From: Leishmania mexicana MHOM/GT/2001/U1103
Taxonomy: Eukaryota > Euglenozoa > Kinetoplastea > Trypanosomatida > Trypanosomatidae
Assembly (NCBI RefSeq): GCF_000234665.1
Contig: NC_018337.1
Location: 768,222-832,221 of the forward strand
Reading direction: 5' to 3'
DNA length: 64,000 nucleotides
Part shown: positions 10,357 through 22,300 of the stretch, piece by piece
Layout of the letters: the number at the start of each line of letters is the position of its first letter
Position numbering within the stretch: position 1 is the stretch's first letter
The notes under the pieces: generated by a model
Databases searched by the model: none
The model's input: the letters and a program-made list of their open reading frames with translations, nothing else
Told to the model about the DNA's origin: nothing
Position numbers and translations under genes: made by a program

Positions 10357-13300
10357 TCACGTGCCGCTCGCCGTTGCCACCTTCTCCAGCATGCGCAACA
10401 CCTCATCTGCCAGAACACGGGTTGGGCGATCGGGGTGCATGAGGGCGATGGACTGCAGCGCAGACGCGGCGGAGCTCAGAAGCCGCTGCCCATCTTCGAA
10501 CGCGCAGCAGGGCAAAGCTGAAGAACCCATACGGATGGAAGGCTTCGACATGACCGTCTGAGTGCTCAACACCTCCATGTTCAGGAAGAGCTCGGGTGCA
10601 GCGACAAGGACCGCAGAGAGGAGGCGGACGCCAACGATTTGCACCGCTGCCGACGCCGTGAACCGCACGCATCCGAGGGCAAAGCTCACAAGCGCCTCCC
10701 TCTCCTCCCACTCAAGCCGTACGAGGAGAGAGGACGAGGCCGACGATTTGTCTTCTGCCGAGTTGGTCAACGCAGGGGCGGTGGGGCTGCCGATCTTGCG
10801 CGCCAGCAGAGCAGCCTGAAAAATAACACTGCATGCGTCCACGGCTGCACGACACTCGTGCAGTTCTCTCCCTACCACGCTTCTGCAAGCAGCGTTCGAG
10901 AGCTCCACAATCGGGCGGAGGAAGCCGCGAAACCAGCACAGCAGCAGACCCTTCGCATCGGCGGGGTGAAGAGAGATGGCGTTCAGCATGCACTGATGAA
11001 TGCGGAGGCATAGCTGAAAACGCGTCAGCTGCCGGGTCCAATCCGTTTCACCGTCCGTGTCGTCGTGCCTCAGCAGCTTCTTCGACGTCTCGCGCTTCTC
11101 GGCGGCTCTGTACGCCTTCGCCAACTCTGTCAGCGGCGTCTCGAGGAGACTGTTGCCCAGAGCGTGGAGCACGGAGGTGTAGCTGTTGCCGGGCGTCGGT
11201 GGAGAAAATGACGTTGGAAAACCGTCGGTTTTGACTAGCGTCACAACGCCGACGACGGCTGCCGCATCGACAGCGGCGACGCACAGTCGCTGTCTCATCG
11301 CCTCCATCTTTTCGCTCGAGTCCTGGCCGATAGGTATCTTGGGTCCCGCTACACCGGCTGCTTGTGCTGAGCCCCCCTGCTGCGACGATGGCAACTTGAC
11401 AGATATGTCCCCTTCCTCTTCCATCAGCCATTGGGGCAACGTGACGTTCAACAGCCGCTCCAGCGTGGCGCGGTAGTCTAGGACAGCCTGCAAGTCGCTG
11501 ACCAAGTAACTGCCGTGATCTGCTGAAAGAACCGCCGCCGTCGATGCTGATGGGTCGCTCTGCCGCGACATTGTCTGCACACTCGCAGCGGCCAGGTACG
11601 ACGACACGCCGAAGAGGTACACCCGATACGCAAACAGCCTCGACGCCGACAACCCGTCGCCCGGCGAGCTAGAAGCGTTGGAAGCCTCAGTGTCTTTTGC
11701 TTGCGCCGCTGTCCACTGCGTCCATGCATGAAAGAAGAGCCTCGCAGGAAAGCGGCACACCACCTCCAACGCAACCCGTTGAATTTCCGGGTACGCGGCA
11801 AAAATCGTGGCATTCGACTTCTTCTCCATTGTGACGCCGCGCCAGAGGACTCGCCACAGTCGGCGCACAATACTGGAAACGTCATCGTCGCCGCCGCCCT
11901 CCTCAAGCGACTCCACCGCATCGGTCACGAATGTCGCGTCTTCGACAGCGAATGTTTTTGGCGCACAACTGCGTAAACACAGGAGCGGCAGCAGTACGGC
12001 GTGCAGGCATTCCGACGCGCCTGCCTCGCCCCCGCTGCCGGCGCCTCCTGAACGGCAAACAAGGCGTGTCCACCTGTCATCAGACGGTCCTTCCGTGGTC
12101 GACGTTTGTGCAAAGAACGTGACCCAGATGGCCCGAAGGTGCATCGTGTTCAGTCGAGCCTGGTCAGTCGTTGAGAGGTCCTCGTTGACGAGGCCCGTGA
12201 GCGATGCGGTAAGCCGCAGCGTGTACTTCATGGCCCACTGCACACACTCCTCGGCAGGGGCACCAGAGTCACTGGCATGATCAGCTGTGCCGTCACCCGC
12301 TCCGCAGTTCGCTTGACGGGCCAGAAACTGAAGGAGAGGGAGGGAATGGCAAGCGTACGTCCACCTCGCTGCCGCCGCCCGCACCCATCGATCTGTGAGC
12401 GTCAGAAGCGCTGTCTGCAACTGCGCTTCCTTGCGACGCCAGTTGCCGGCGTGCGCGTCAGAAGATGATGCGTCCATCTCGCCCGCTGTGCTGGACATTG
12501 CCGCCGGTGTCGAGGACAAGTTGCGCGCCGATCCTCCCATGTCATCAGCTGAGTAGAGGAGGGCCTGCGATAGAATGTCGCCTGGCGTCTGCGGAGTCGG
12601 TCGCCGCACCATAGTAGGGCTCTGCTCGCTGTCTCCACCGTCAGGATCCATCTTTACACCTCCAGGCGCGGCTCCAGCGCTGAGGGCGCCGCCGCTCGCC
12701 GCCGCCAGGCACTGATACCCGCATTGCAAGAGCAAGAGGTACGTCTCCACTGTGTCCGTGTGTGCGGTGACAACCGAGATCAACGCTGACAGCGCGGCGC
12801 TTTGCTTACGTCCCGTGCCATCTCTTTGCACACAGAGGTTCAAGAGGGGGAGTAGCACATCGTCCGGGTGCACCTTGGCAAACAAGGACGAGCTCATCAG
12901 CCGCACGCACAGTTCCTCATCCTGCAGCCGCAGCAAAAGGTTCTCTGCAAGGAGTCGGAGTACGTTGCGCCGGTGTGCCCGTATACACATCGAATGCTCA
13001 CCAGACCACGGCGCCACGGTATCTGACACGCTGGAGTGCAACGGAGGTTCCGCCGCTGTGTCCTGCTCGGCGGCGCGCTGCTCCGAGACGAGGTCCGGTA
13101 GGTTACACAGCACCTCCAGCACGTGTCGCCGCGTGACCGCGCTACCGTGCTCCAGCATACGAAACAGCGCAGGGATAAGACGGTATGGGTGCTCAAGGAT
13201 AGATACGCACAGGAGTTCACCAACGCACCGCGACGCGGCGTCATCCTCGCTCTCGAGTAGCTCTAGCAGCTGGTCGGACGAGTCCGCGGCGAAGCCAGCG

Positions 13301-14994
13301 AGGGCGCCGCCTCGAACCGCCGCATCCAGCACGGCGCGCGAAAGCAGTGAGGCTAACCTAAGCACCCGCTCATTGCGGTACCGCAAGGCCCGCTGCACCA
13401 GAAGAGCGTGGATCTGTTGTGTGACGCCGCTGTCTGTGGCCCACAAATCCGCCTGCAGCGCTGTGGTGGGTGCGGCTGCGACGAGCGCGAGGCACGCACT
13501 CAAAACCGCATCGGTTGCCATGAAGGTTGTCCGCTCGCTCTCCTTCGCATCTTGCAGGGTTGGCACGCGCAGAAGGACGCTAGCCATGAACATCAAAACA
13601 TCCCTGTACGCTGGCAGAACCAAATCTGCCGACGCCGTCGACACGCCCAGGCCTCCGTGTACGGCGACCCACACGCCAGTCAAGTTGCGAACAAGGAAGC
13701 ACATCTGCAGCGTGTGGGCCCATGTCATCTCCGTCAGACTCCGTGCGTTGTGTGATGTAGCCCCGTTGAACTCGCGCGTCGCGTTGAGGAGCGAGTGCTG
13801 CAGCAGCTCCTGGTGCTTGACCACATCTGTGAAGACGTCCTCGAGCTGCTTCGAGACAGCTGACAGCAGCGCCGTTGCCGGCGTCGCTGCTGTGCGGGAG
13901 CCGCGGTGGTCAAACTCCTCGGCGACCCAACGCAAACTGCGTCGCAGCGCGTTGCGGACCATTGTGATGCACCCCCACAGGCACGCTGGTAGGTCACGAT
14001 CGAGCACCGGTGGGCGTTTCTTCCGTCTCCCCGACTTGAATGCTGCCTCCCTGGCGTCCACGGATGAGTCGGCCTCGCCGTCCATGTGCGCCAAAAGCAC
14101 GTCTGTGGTCAGCCAGTACACACAGTGCACGACGAGGTGATTCAGCTCAACCGTCAGCCGGCTCGGCAGCGGGGCGGCGCCGCCGGCATCCGCTCTCCTC
14201 GCGGCGTGCAGTACGCTCTCGCGCATCGACTCCTCCACGTAGCTCGCAGCAGCTGGCACCATCCCCTCTGCAATGCCGGTGAACAGTTCTGTGTGTTCGG
14301 CGCAAAGCCGCTGGCCCTCGACGTGACCGCTGGCCAACATGCGGAGCGTGTTCGACAGAATGAGAAGAAATCCAAGCTGGTACCGTCGGTTTGCATGCAC
14401 GAGGCGCACAAATCGGTCATCGAGCTCCTTGTGCTCGCTGCTGCCCTTCACCGCACCCCTCAGTGGCAGTCCATGCAGTAGCGCTTGCGTCCACTCGTGC
14501 GTGCAGCATGGCCGTTCGTTGCCTTGACCGTGGGCCGTCGCCGGGTCACAGAGAATACGGGTGCTCAAAAAGATGACACACTCCAAGTCCGCAGCAGAGC
14601 GGGTGGCCGCAAGCGCCATGCGATAGAGCACTGCCTGCCACCCGCGAAGCACGCACGCGTCAGTCGACGTCGCCGCTGACAAAGCGGGGTCTCGATGCGT
14701 CGCGCCATCTTTGGACGGAGCCAACACAGGCTCGTGATTCGCGGTACCTACCCCTGTCCCCGTCAACGTGAGCGTGGTTGCACGGACACCGTACAGAAGC
14801 CCGCGGTACGCCTGCTGCACCGAGTAGCTGCACATCTGCTCGTCCGCAGAAACCTTCTCGTACAGCAGGCGTTGCAGCGAAGCCTCGAACGACACCACGT
14901 CGACCAGCAGCGGTGAGGAGGTCAGGTGGGATGCTACGGAAGATTCTTGCCGCTGCACCACCGACGGCGTAAGCAACAACGACGATGCGTTCAT
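10357..14994 (-). CDS. Large hypothetical helical-repeat-like protein, 1545 aa
   Basis: No named family was recognised. The ATG at 14994 is the first after a pyrimidine tract (CTTTTTCTGTTTC on the coding strand). The open frame reaches 15102, but only via a TTG codon. The protein is rich in Leu, Ala, Arg and Ser and made of long runs of amphipathic helices, for example LLELLESEDDA, PALFRMLEHGS and RRHVLEVLCNLPDL, which resemble HEAT/ARM-type alpha-solenoids. Low-complexity acidic or Ser-rich linkers interrupt the helices (region encoded near 12480-12680). No signal peptide or clear transmembrane helix was seen. A scaffold, transport-factor or nuclear-pore-like role would fit an alpha-solenoid but is conjecture. 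A 462-codon open frame on the opposite strand (12752-14140) is a shadow of this gene. Confidence 0.8.
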   Translation of the reverse strand: MNASSLLLTPSVVQRQESSVASHLTSSPLLVDVVSFEASLQRLLYEKVSADEQMCSYSVQQAYRGLLYGVRATTLTLTGTGVGTANHEPVLAPSKDGATHRDPALSAATSTDACVLRGWQAVLYRMALAATRSAADLECVIFLSTRILCDPATAHGQGNERPCCTHEWTQALLHGLPLRGAVKGSSEHKELDDRFVRLVHANRRYQLGFLLILSNTLRMLASGHVEGQRLCAEHTELFTGIAEGMVPAAASYVEESMRESVLHAARRADAGGAAPLPSRLTVELNHLVVHCVYWLTTDVLLAHMDGEADSSVDAREAAFKSGRRKKRPPVLDRDLPACLWGCITMVRNALRRSLRWVAEEFDHRGSRTAATPATALLSAVSKQLEDVFTDVVKHQELLQHSLLNATREFNGATSHNARSLTEMTWAHTLQMCFLVRNLTGVWVAVHGGLGVSTASADLVLPAYRDVLMFMASVLLRVPTLQDAKESERTTFMATDAVLSACLALVAAAPTTALQADLWATDSGVTQQIHALLVQRALRYRNERVLRLASLLSRAVLDAAVRGGALAGFAADSSDQLLELLESEDDAASRCVGELLCVSILEHPYRLIPALFRMLEHGSAVTRRHVLEVLCNLPDLVSEQRAAEQDTAAEPPLHSSVSDTVAPWSGEHSMCIRAHRRNVLRLLAENLLLRLQDEELCVRLMSSSLFAKVHPDDVLLPLLNLCVQRDGTGRKQSAALSALISVVTAHTDTVETYLLLLQCGYQCLAAASGGALSAGAAPGGVKMDPDGGDSEQSPTMVRRPTPQTPGDILSQALLYSADDMGGSARNLSSTPAAMSSTAGEMDASSSDAHAGNWRRKEAQLQTALLTLTDRWVRAAAARWTYACHSLPLLQFLARQANCGAGDGTADHASDSGAPAEECVQWAMKYTLRLTASLTGLVNEDLSTTDQARLNTMHLRAIWVTFFAQTSTTEGPSDDRWTRLVCRSGGAGSGGEAGASECLHAVLLPLLCLRSCAPKTFAVEDATFVTDAVESLEEGGGDDDVSSIVRRLWRVLWRGVTMEKKSNATIFAAYPEIQRVALEVVCRFPARLFFHAWTQWTAAQAKDTEASNASSSPGDGLSASRLFAYRVYLFGVSSYLAAASVQTMSRQSDPSASTAAVLSADHGSYLVSDLQAVLDYRATLERLLNVTLPQWLMEEEGDISVKLPSSQQGGSAQAAGVAGPKIPIGQDSSEKMEAMRQRLCVAAVDAAAVVGVVTLVKTDGFPTSFSPPTPGNSYTSVLHALGNSLLETPLTELAKAYRAAEKRETSKKLLRHDDTDGETDWTRQLTRFQLCLRIHQCMLNAISLHPADAKGLLLCWFRGFLRPIVELSNAACRSVVGRELHECRAAVDACSVIFQAALLARKIGSPTAPALTNSAEDKSSASSSLLVRLEWEEREALVSFALGCVRFTASAAVQIVGVRLLSAVLVAAPELFLNMEVLSTQTVMSKPSIRMGSSALPCCAFEDGQRLLSSAASALQSIALMHPDRPTRVLADEVLRMLEKVATASGT

Positions 14995-16149
14995 TGTACC
15001 CTCGTGTACCTGCTCTCGAGCCACGAAACAGAAAAAGCGTGAGCGTCGCAAGGACGCGAGGAGCGAGACGCACAGGATGTTTGAATGGGGCAGTGATGAC
15101 AACGTTTCTTGCGTGTTGCGGGGAGCGCGAAGCTTCTCCTAACGGGGAGGTATGGAGATGTAATACGGAACGCTAGCCCTTTTACATATATATATATGTC
15201 AATAATAGCTGCCCACAATACTGCTACGGGGGCAGGTGGGATCGGTCCCTAGCGATGACAACGCAAACAGAAGAGAGAAGGAATCGGCGGTGGTGGAGGT
15301 TGGAAGACAGAGCCAAGCGCACATGGGGAGGTGGTAGAATCATGAGAGAGAGACAGGAGAAGGGCGCACACATCACGGGTAGCCGAGATAAACAACGAGA
15401 TGATGCGTGTGTGTGTGTGTGTGTGTGCATGAGGGGTAGCTCAACTCTATAGCATCAGTCACACAGGCAGAGCCGAGATGCAGCCCCCCCCCCCCCTCCC
15501 TCCAGTGCTCTTCTGAAGGAGAGGGGAGGGGCATCGTCACGTGTCACAGCGGAATTCCTGATATGCTTCTCAGCTTTATTGGTTTCGGGGAGGAGAGAGG
15601 GGGGCAACCTCAGTTCGTCTTTACCTGGCGTCGGCAGTACCTTTGCCCACAACCCCGGCAGAGAGCATCAGAAGTCCCCCCACTCGGGGAGAGAGAGACA
15701 CTGGAGCGCAGGAGAAAGATGGACAGAAAACAGGATAAGGAAAGCTAATAAACATGCGACACAGGAAGGACAATAAGGAGCACACACACACAACAACAAC
15801 AACAACAACCGCAACGAAATAAGTGCACCGCGCACGAAGGTGGACACTAATAAACATGGTTGGACCCTCGACACAACGGAGGAGGAGGAGAAAATCGACG
15901 CAATACGAGCCAGCAGAGGGTGTCAGTGTCTGTGTGTGTCTGTCTGTGTGAGAAGGGAGAAGTAAAAAAAAAAAACAAAAAGAAAAGAGACCACGCACGC
16001 GACGAGCCCACGCCACAAAAGGAAAAAATTGAGCAGAGACAGTGACCGAGCTTTATGAACAAGAAAAAAAAAATGAAGAAGAAAGAAGCACTCACACACG
16101 GGAGCAAAGAGTGCCACTCCACGGCACAGACGCCTAGACGGAAGAACGA

Positions 16150-16216
16150 AGGGAGGGTGAAAGGTAGGGAAGGGGATGGGATGGGATGGAAGGGGGAAGG
16201 GGAAGGGGAAGGGGGT
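16150..16216. repeat. G-run tandem array, potential G-quadruplex
   Basis: The plus strand shows repeated GGGA and GGGAT/GGGGAA units, with eight or more G-runs of three to five. The minus-strand transcript would carry the complementary C-rich pyrimidine tract. A second array of (GGGAA)n type lies at 16581-16610. Confidence 0.6.
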
Positions 16217-16580
16217 ACAACGCGGCATTGTAAGTTCGTGCTTCCTTTCCCCCTCTTTCCTTCTCCTTTGTGGGTGGTGTGGGCGGGTGCGTCGGCGAAG
16301 GTGGAGGGAGGGGGTGGAGGTTCTTGTCGTCGAAGGACAGAAGAAACTAAGGTAGAGAGAGAACAACACAATCCAACACAACACAACAAACACACCACAC
16401 ACACACACATACCAGCACGAACGAGAACGGGGGTAGCAAAGAAAACAAGCGAAGAAGATAGCGTGAGAAGAGCTGTGGGTAAAGAAGCATTACACGGAGA
16501 GAGAGAGAGACACGGCAGTGAACTAAGGAGTCACCACAAGTCCGAGACAGAGACAGAGAGTAATATCAGGAGCACGGCAA

Positions 16581-16610
16581 GGGAAGGGAAGGGAAGGGAA
16601 GGGGGAGGGA
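16581..16610. repeat. (GGGAA)n array, potential G-quadruplex
   Basis: Four GGGAA repeats are followed by GGGGGAGGGA on the plus strand, about 370 bases from the array at 16150-16216. On the transcribed RNA it is a pyrimidine tract. Confidence 0.6.
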
Positions 16611-17372
16611 GACAACAACAAGAAAAACGAGAACACGTCAACACTTAAAAGGAAACCACGAAGAGGTTCAGCCGGTGAAGAATGAAGAGAAGAGGGAGAG
16701 AGAAGTAAAGCGAGGGCAGAAATCTTCATACATGGCAACAGATAGGAGAGAAAGGAAAACGAGGCAACCATTGTATCCTCCCACCACGACTCAAGTAGCG
16801 CGAACAAAGAAACGCAACATCGGGTGAGAGAGCCACACGGAATAGAAGCCAGACAAAAAGAAGGAAGCAGGAGCTGCACCAGCCTACGACACCAACAGCC
16901 ACCCAAAGGGCAAAACCACCGCAAGAAGGACATCTCATATTGTTTACCATGGATAGCGAGGCCTTTTTTCAAACTGACACAGGCGTGTTAACACGTGACA
17001 CGAACAATAAGAAGTAAATATACCTATATATATATATCTATATATATAAATATAAATATCGCATATGTTGAGAGCACACACAGACAGAGATAATGCACAC
17101 ACACACACACATAAGCGAAAAAAAAGAGAGCAACGACGAGAGAGACCGACGACCCAATGCCCATCCACGAAGACACTCGTACGCTCACCGGCGCCACTCA
17201 GCGACTCTACACCGAGACGAGCCAATAAAAAAACAAAGAGTCGGAGAAGTGGAGAGTCGCCAGCTCAACGACGAACGAGAGCGGTGAGAAACACTGAAAG
17301 AAAAAAGAGCACGTACATGTGATTTCTTTTTCCCGCGTGTACATTCTCTGCCCTACAGCGTGAGCCCAGTTC

Positions 17373-17793
17373 CACTCCACCCCGCCCTGTCACAGGCCCC
17401 AGTCGCGCGGCACCAAGTCGCGCTAGACGCACGCGTCGCAGCAACGCGCCGACTCGGCCATGTGAGAGCACGACACCCTTGCCTCAGCCTGCCCCCACCA
17501 CACACCCTGCGGCCTCGCAGGGCCCCGCACAGCCGCTTCCTCCTCACGACGGTCGCCACCCCTGGTGCATCCCCCCACCCTCGGGGGTGACACTCAGGCC
17601 CCCCACCACCCAGTAGGCAGTGTTGAGGGCCGGGGGCAGGATACATTCGAGTCGCGCGGACGCCATGCCCAATCATAGGGATGGCAAAAGCTGTGTCCAT
17701 TGTCGGCCATCGCACCGGCGCAGCGCCACCCGGGACCTCCTCGCCGACATGCGTAGCGGTAAGCATCGCTCGGACCCCCTCCCCTCCCTACGC
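17373..17793 (-). repeat. SIDER2-like retroposon relic, 5'-truncated
   Basis: About 420 bases nearly identical to 26751-27150. The main differences are a 15-base duplication (GGCACCAAGTCGCGC, 17409 region) and a few bases at the distal edge. It lacks the signature segment that the second copy has at 27240-27310. It lies downstream of the kinase-phosphatase gene in the same orientation as transcription, so probably in its 3'UTR. SIDER elements are known as degenerate Leishmania retroposons enriched in 3'UTRs; the family name is my inference. Confidence 0.65.
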
Positions 17794-19364
17794 CAAGGTG
17801 CCCCTACCCTTCAACGTAGATAAAAAAGAAAGAGTGCCTCTAACGAGGGCGGGCGTCGGGTAAGCAAGAGGGACACCGACAGACATGACGGCAGTGGGGG
17901 TGGAAGTGGGGGAGGGACGGGGAAATGGAAGCGGGGGTGGCCACGTAAGGCGCATACGTGTGAAAGAAGCAACGAAGCGTTTCACAGACGAAGGAACGAC
18001 TGTGACAGCGACACACATACGGGGAGAGAGTATGTTTGCTTGTGTGTGTGTGTGTGTGGTGTGCGAGACTCAGAAGACGATACCGGCCGTGATGAGGGAC
18101 TGCGACCTGAGCGACGAAGGGGGATGAGGAAAGGCCAAACAAATAAAAAAACGAATATAAGACGGGAAAACATATCGTCAGAAAGTGGTAGCGAGAAGTG
18201 GCAAAACAAGCAAGGAAGCGATCGTCATCGCAACGAGAGCCAGCACAAAAGACGAGAAACAGAGATGGGGAGATTGCACAAAGAAAAAAAAGAGGAGGCA
18301 GGAGAGAACGAGGCACGTGCTACGCCATAAGCCGGCTTCCACGCCTGACCTTTTGTGTGCGTCGTCGTTGGTGCCTTCAGATGCGGAGTGGGTTTCAGTT
18401 GGCAACTTCTCCTCCTGCTACTCCACTCTCTCCGATGCACCACCGTTGGCACCGCAGTCACGAGGATGAGCACGGAAAGAGAACAAAGGGAATAGAGGAA
18501 GAGGTGAATACACGGAAAAGAAAATTCTGAAACAACAAAGAGAGGCAAATTTTCGCCTTCGTCAACCACATCGCGGAATTCCTGCCCCCCCCCTCCCTCG
18601 CTCCATTGTCTTTCCGTCACTTCCTTGCCGTTCGCCCGTAGAGAAGGCGAAGAGGCAACACGGCAAGCGTAGCAGAGGAACGGCACGGACGTAAAACGTT
18701 ACATGAACGGAGAAAAGAGTCACAGGAAAGCGCGCAGTATATAGCTCCTCTTTCCCTTTTATTCAACTAGGACGTGCGTTCTGTCAAGTTGGGGAGATGC
18801 ACATGAACACTCTGCGCTTCTCTCCTGCAGCACCTCCTCCTGTCGCCCTGTTTCGTTTTCCACCCGCTTTCCTTCGTCTTCTGCCGCCGATATGAACTTG
18901 CATGATTGCATCCTCCCTCGAGTTCCTTACTGCGCACCTCCCTCCACGCTGCAATAATGTTGCAGTGGTGACGCAGAGTTCCTTCCTTGGGTGGTAGTGG
19001 TGGTGTGTGTGGGGGGGAGGGGCTTCCTCGCCTTGGATTTCATCGAGGGCACCAGATCCGGCGCCACCATACACGAGAATAGAAGCAACACAGAAAACAT
19101 TTGGAAAAAGAGTTAGATTGGGGGTGGGGTAGGATGCAAAGTCACACACACACACACACACATCTATATATATATATATGTACATACATGGTACAGAAGC
19201 AAGTGTCTATGGGCGAGTGAGCGTGTCGAGACGCTACGGCGTACATCGATGCAAGAGAAGAGCAGAGAATAAGCATACCCGCTCACGGGCACATAAGCAT
19301 AGACATGGATGTGAGGGAAGTCATGCGGCGGTAAAAGGGCCTCCTCCTTCTGTTTTGCCTTTGT

Positions 19365-22300
19365 TCAGTTTGCTGAGCGCCCGAGGGACTCGATGTCGAG
19401 TGGCCGGCTTGGCTTGGGGTACAGTTCGTTGTCCAGTTCCACCAGCTGATCAAAGAAGCCCTTGTTTGGGAGAATTGCCGGTCTGCCCTTCTTGGTCACC
19501 AGATAGGCCTCATCCAGTCGCATGCCCCTTTTAATCATCAAGTACGCAATCACCGTTGTGGCAGAGCGCGACAGACCTGCAAAGCAGTGCACCAGGCACC
19601 CGCTCTTTTTCGACTGGCTTTCCTCGATGAAGTTAACGGCCTCGTGAAAAGACATGCGAATGTTCGCGCCAGGGATGTCGTCCACGACGATGACCTTGTG
19701 ATGGCCGCCCTCCGGTGGCACCGGCACCAGTTGCCGACCCACAGTGAGCAAATACGTAATGTTCAGCTTCCGGTACACCATCTGCGACTGCGCGGAGCGG
19801 AGACTGCCGCAGTAGAGATACGGCACAATTTCATCCGGGTACAGCTTGTTCCAGTTCACCGTAATATTGGGCAGCTCGGTGTCGAGATTCTTCTCGTAGT
19901 AGTCCTTGTAGAGTGAGGGCTCGTTGTCGAGCGCAATCGTGAGGTCGTCGAAGCGCTGCAGCCGCTCTCGCAACGGGAGGGTTGTCAGGCTGTCGTTGGC
20001 GGCGAGGTAGATCACCTTCAGCTTGGGTGACATGATCACTGTCTTGGAGTTACTCACGTTGGAGCCGCCAACAAAGGAGCCGGCCATGTTCCCCGCGAAG
20101 CTTGCCATTCGCGCGCCGTTCACCTGCGGTGAGGCCATGGCGAAGTAATCCATCACGTTCGACACGCTGGAGCATAGCGGAGGAGCAACGATATCCAGCA
20201 AGCTATCTGGAATGCTGGAGAAGTTGTTGTAGTCCAGCGCGGCCGAGGTGAGGGAGCTGAGGTAGATGAACGTCTGCGGTAGATCCACTAGGGCGTTGTG
20301 GCTTGCATCGAGGCTTTCGAGCTCGCTAAGGTTGCCAAGGCTATCCGGAAGCTCGGAGAGCTTGTTGTACGAAACCACAAGCTTGCGCAAGTGGATCAAG
20401 AAGCTCAGCTCATGTGGCAGCGACGTAAGATTGTTCTGTGAAATATCCAAGACGACCACCTGCAGCAGCGGTGGGTCGTACACCTCCGGCGGCACCTCGT
20501 CCAGACTGTAGTTGTACAGCAGCAGCTCGGAGTGATGGCTGGTGCGGCAGCGCTCCAGCTCCTGCTGCCAGTCGTCGTCTTCGATTTCCGCCGCCTTGGG
20601 AAGCGCCAGCTTCCTCGCCTCTTTGTCCTTCATGAGTGAGAGCCTCGACGGCGGAGGCAAGTAGAGCGAGCCACAGTCCTTTGGCGTCACAGAATCCGCG
20701 CGGCCACATGGGAAGCCTACCGTGTTGAAACCCGTATTGCTGCTGTTGACGCCGCTGCCAAGGTGTAGTCCGCCACCGGACATCCCACCAAACCCACGGA
20801 AGCTGATCAAGCTGCGACCGTTGATGTTGACCGAAATGCTCTGCTCGCTTATGTCGTCAGAAAGGTGGACGACACTCTCTATGTCGCCAAACATGCCTTT
20901 TGTAATGCTGCCGCCACCAGTGCTGCGCACCGCAATCGACCGCTCCGCCGCGCGCTGCGCCACGAGATGTGCCGTAAGAGAGCCTACCGGAAAGTTCGCC
21001 GTCATCTCCAGCGTCTCGAGCGCGTGCACATCCGGCACCGTCGACGGCTGCACCAGCACGGCCTTGTTGGCACCATCCCTGCTGTGCTCGATCGTGTGAA
21101 TCAGGAACGGCACTAACTCGTGGTGGTCCTTGTGGTAGTTGCCTACAGAACACTTGCCGCAGCGAATGTAGCCGTCGCAGTCGGAGCACTGGTAGAGCGC
21201 CACCGTCAGCTCGGCGCTGCATTGGCCGCAGAGCAGGTTCTCGCCCTGGAAGACGAGAACCGTGGGTTTCTCGCCTGTGGCACCGGCGATAATGGAGGCT
21301 TCGGTGCATGAGTCGCTGCCATGTAACGTGGCGTCACCCGCAGAACTGAGCATCTGGCTCTCCTGGAACGGGTCCTGGGCGAGGACGTCTAGCATGCGGG
21401 CTTCGTCGCGCGTCTCGGGTTTCGAGTGCACGGCGCTCTGTAGCTCCTCCTCCGTGACCTCGACAATCGTCCTTGGCAAGTTTTGCGCTAAGCTCAGATT
21501 TTTGAAGTACGTGTGCTTCAGCGCCGCTCGCGCGTCTTGGAACCTCCCCACCAGCGCCTCCTCGATGAAGGAGACCAACGCTGGCGTCAGCTGCGCCCTT
21601 GGCTGTCGCACGGCTGTAAGTACCGTGTCGACGGCAAACGCCCTGTTCTTCTCACCGTCGAGCAGTTCTGTCCATACCGTGTTGAAGAGCTCCGGAAGTA
21701 CCGAGGCGGCAAGGAGACCGACACAGAACATGTCCACGCTGGGGCCATGCAAGGGACTATGCTGCCGCACCCACGAGGGTAGCGTGTAGAGCGGCGCGTC
21801 TTCCGCGATGGAGTCCTGCAAGGCGTCTGCCGTCACAAACAGCGGTCCAAAATCGGCAATGCGGTAGTGCAAGGTGTGCTCGCAAAAGAATATGTTCGTC
21901 GGAACCAGAGAGAGGTGCGCTACGCCGTTGTCGTGCAGGTGTACCAATCCAGCCAGCACATCCACTAAGAACTCCTGCAGCGTTGGGGACAAGTTGTCGC
22001 CATTCACCGGGGGCACGGCTTCGATGGCGCCACTCGACATGTAGTCCTGCACCACGAAGCAGTTCGCCTTCTTGTCCTCCACGATGTCGATGAAGCGCAT
22101 AACGTTTGGGTGGTCAACCTTGCGGGAGAAAACGAGCTGGCGGCGCATTTCTCGCGCCCATCTCTCCCGCCCAGGTGCTTGCAGCCGCTTTAGAATAGCC
22201 TTGTGGATAATCTTGAAGGCGAACTGCTTGGACTGACTGCGGCGCAGATGAACCATCATCGTTTCCGAGAAGCGGCCCTCACCAAGAAAAGCGTCCACCT

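Larger units (their letters stand above)
14995..19364. other. Long intergenic spacer
   Basis: It holds the 5' region of the 1545-residue gene and a long 3'UTR of the kinase-phosphatase gene. Contents include a C-run (about 15484-15496), TG/CA microsatellites (15406-15426, 17093-17112, 18041-18060, 19143-19162), TA tracts (15185-15197, 17025-17049, 19164-19179), two G-run arrays (16150-16216, 16581-16610) and a truncated retroposon-like repeat (17373-17793). No convincing gene was seen on either strand. Confidence 0.6.

Noticed and set aside
12752..14140. 462-codon plus-strand open frame
   Set aside because: Antisense shadow of the 1545-residue gene; Ser/Arg/Ala-rich with no domain, and opposite to the transcription unit.
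15406..15426. CRISPR-like or satellite array
   Set aside because: Simple dinucleotide repeats only; no spaced unique sequences.
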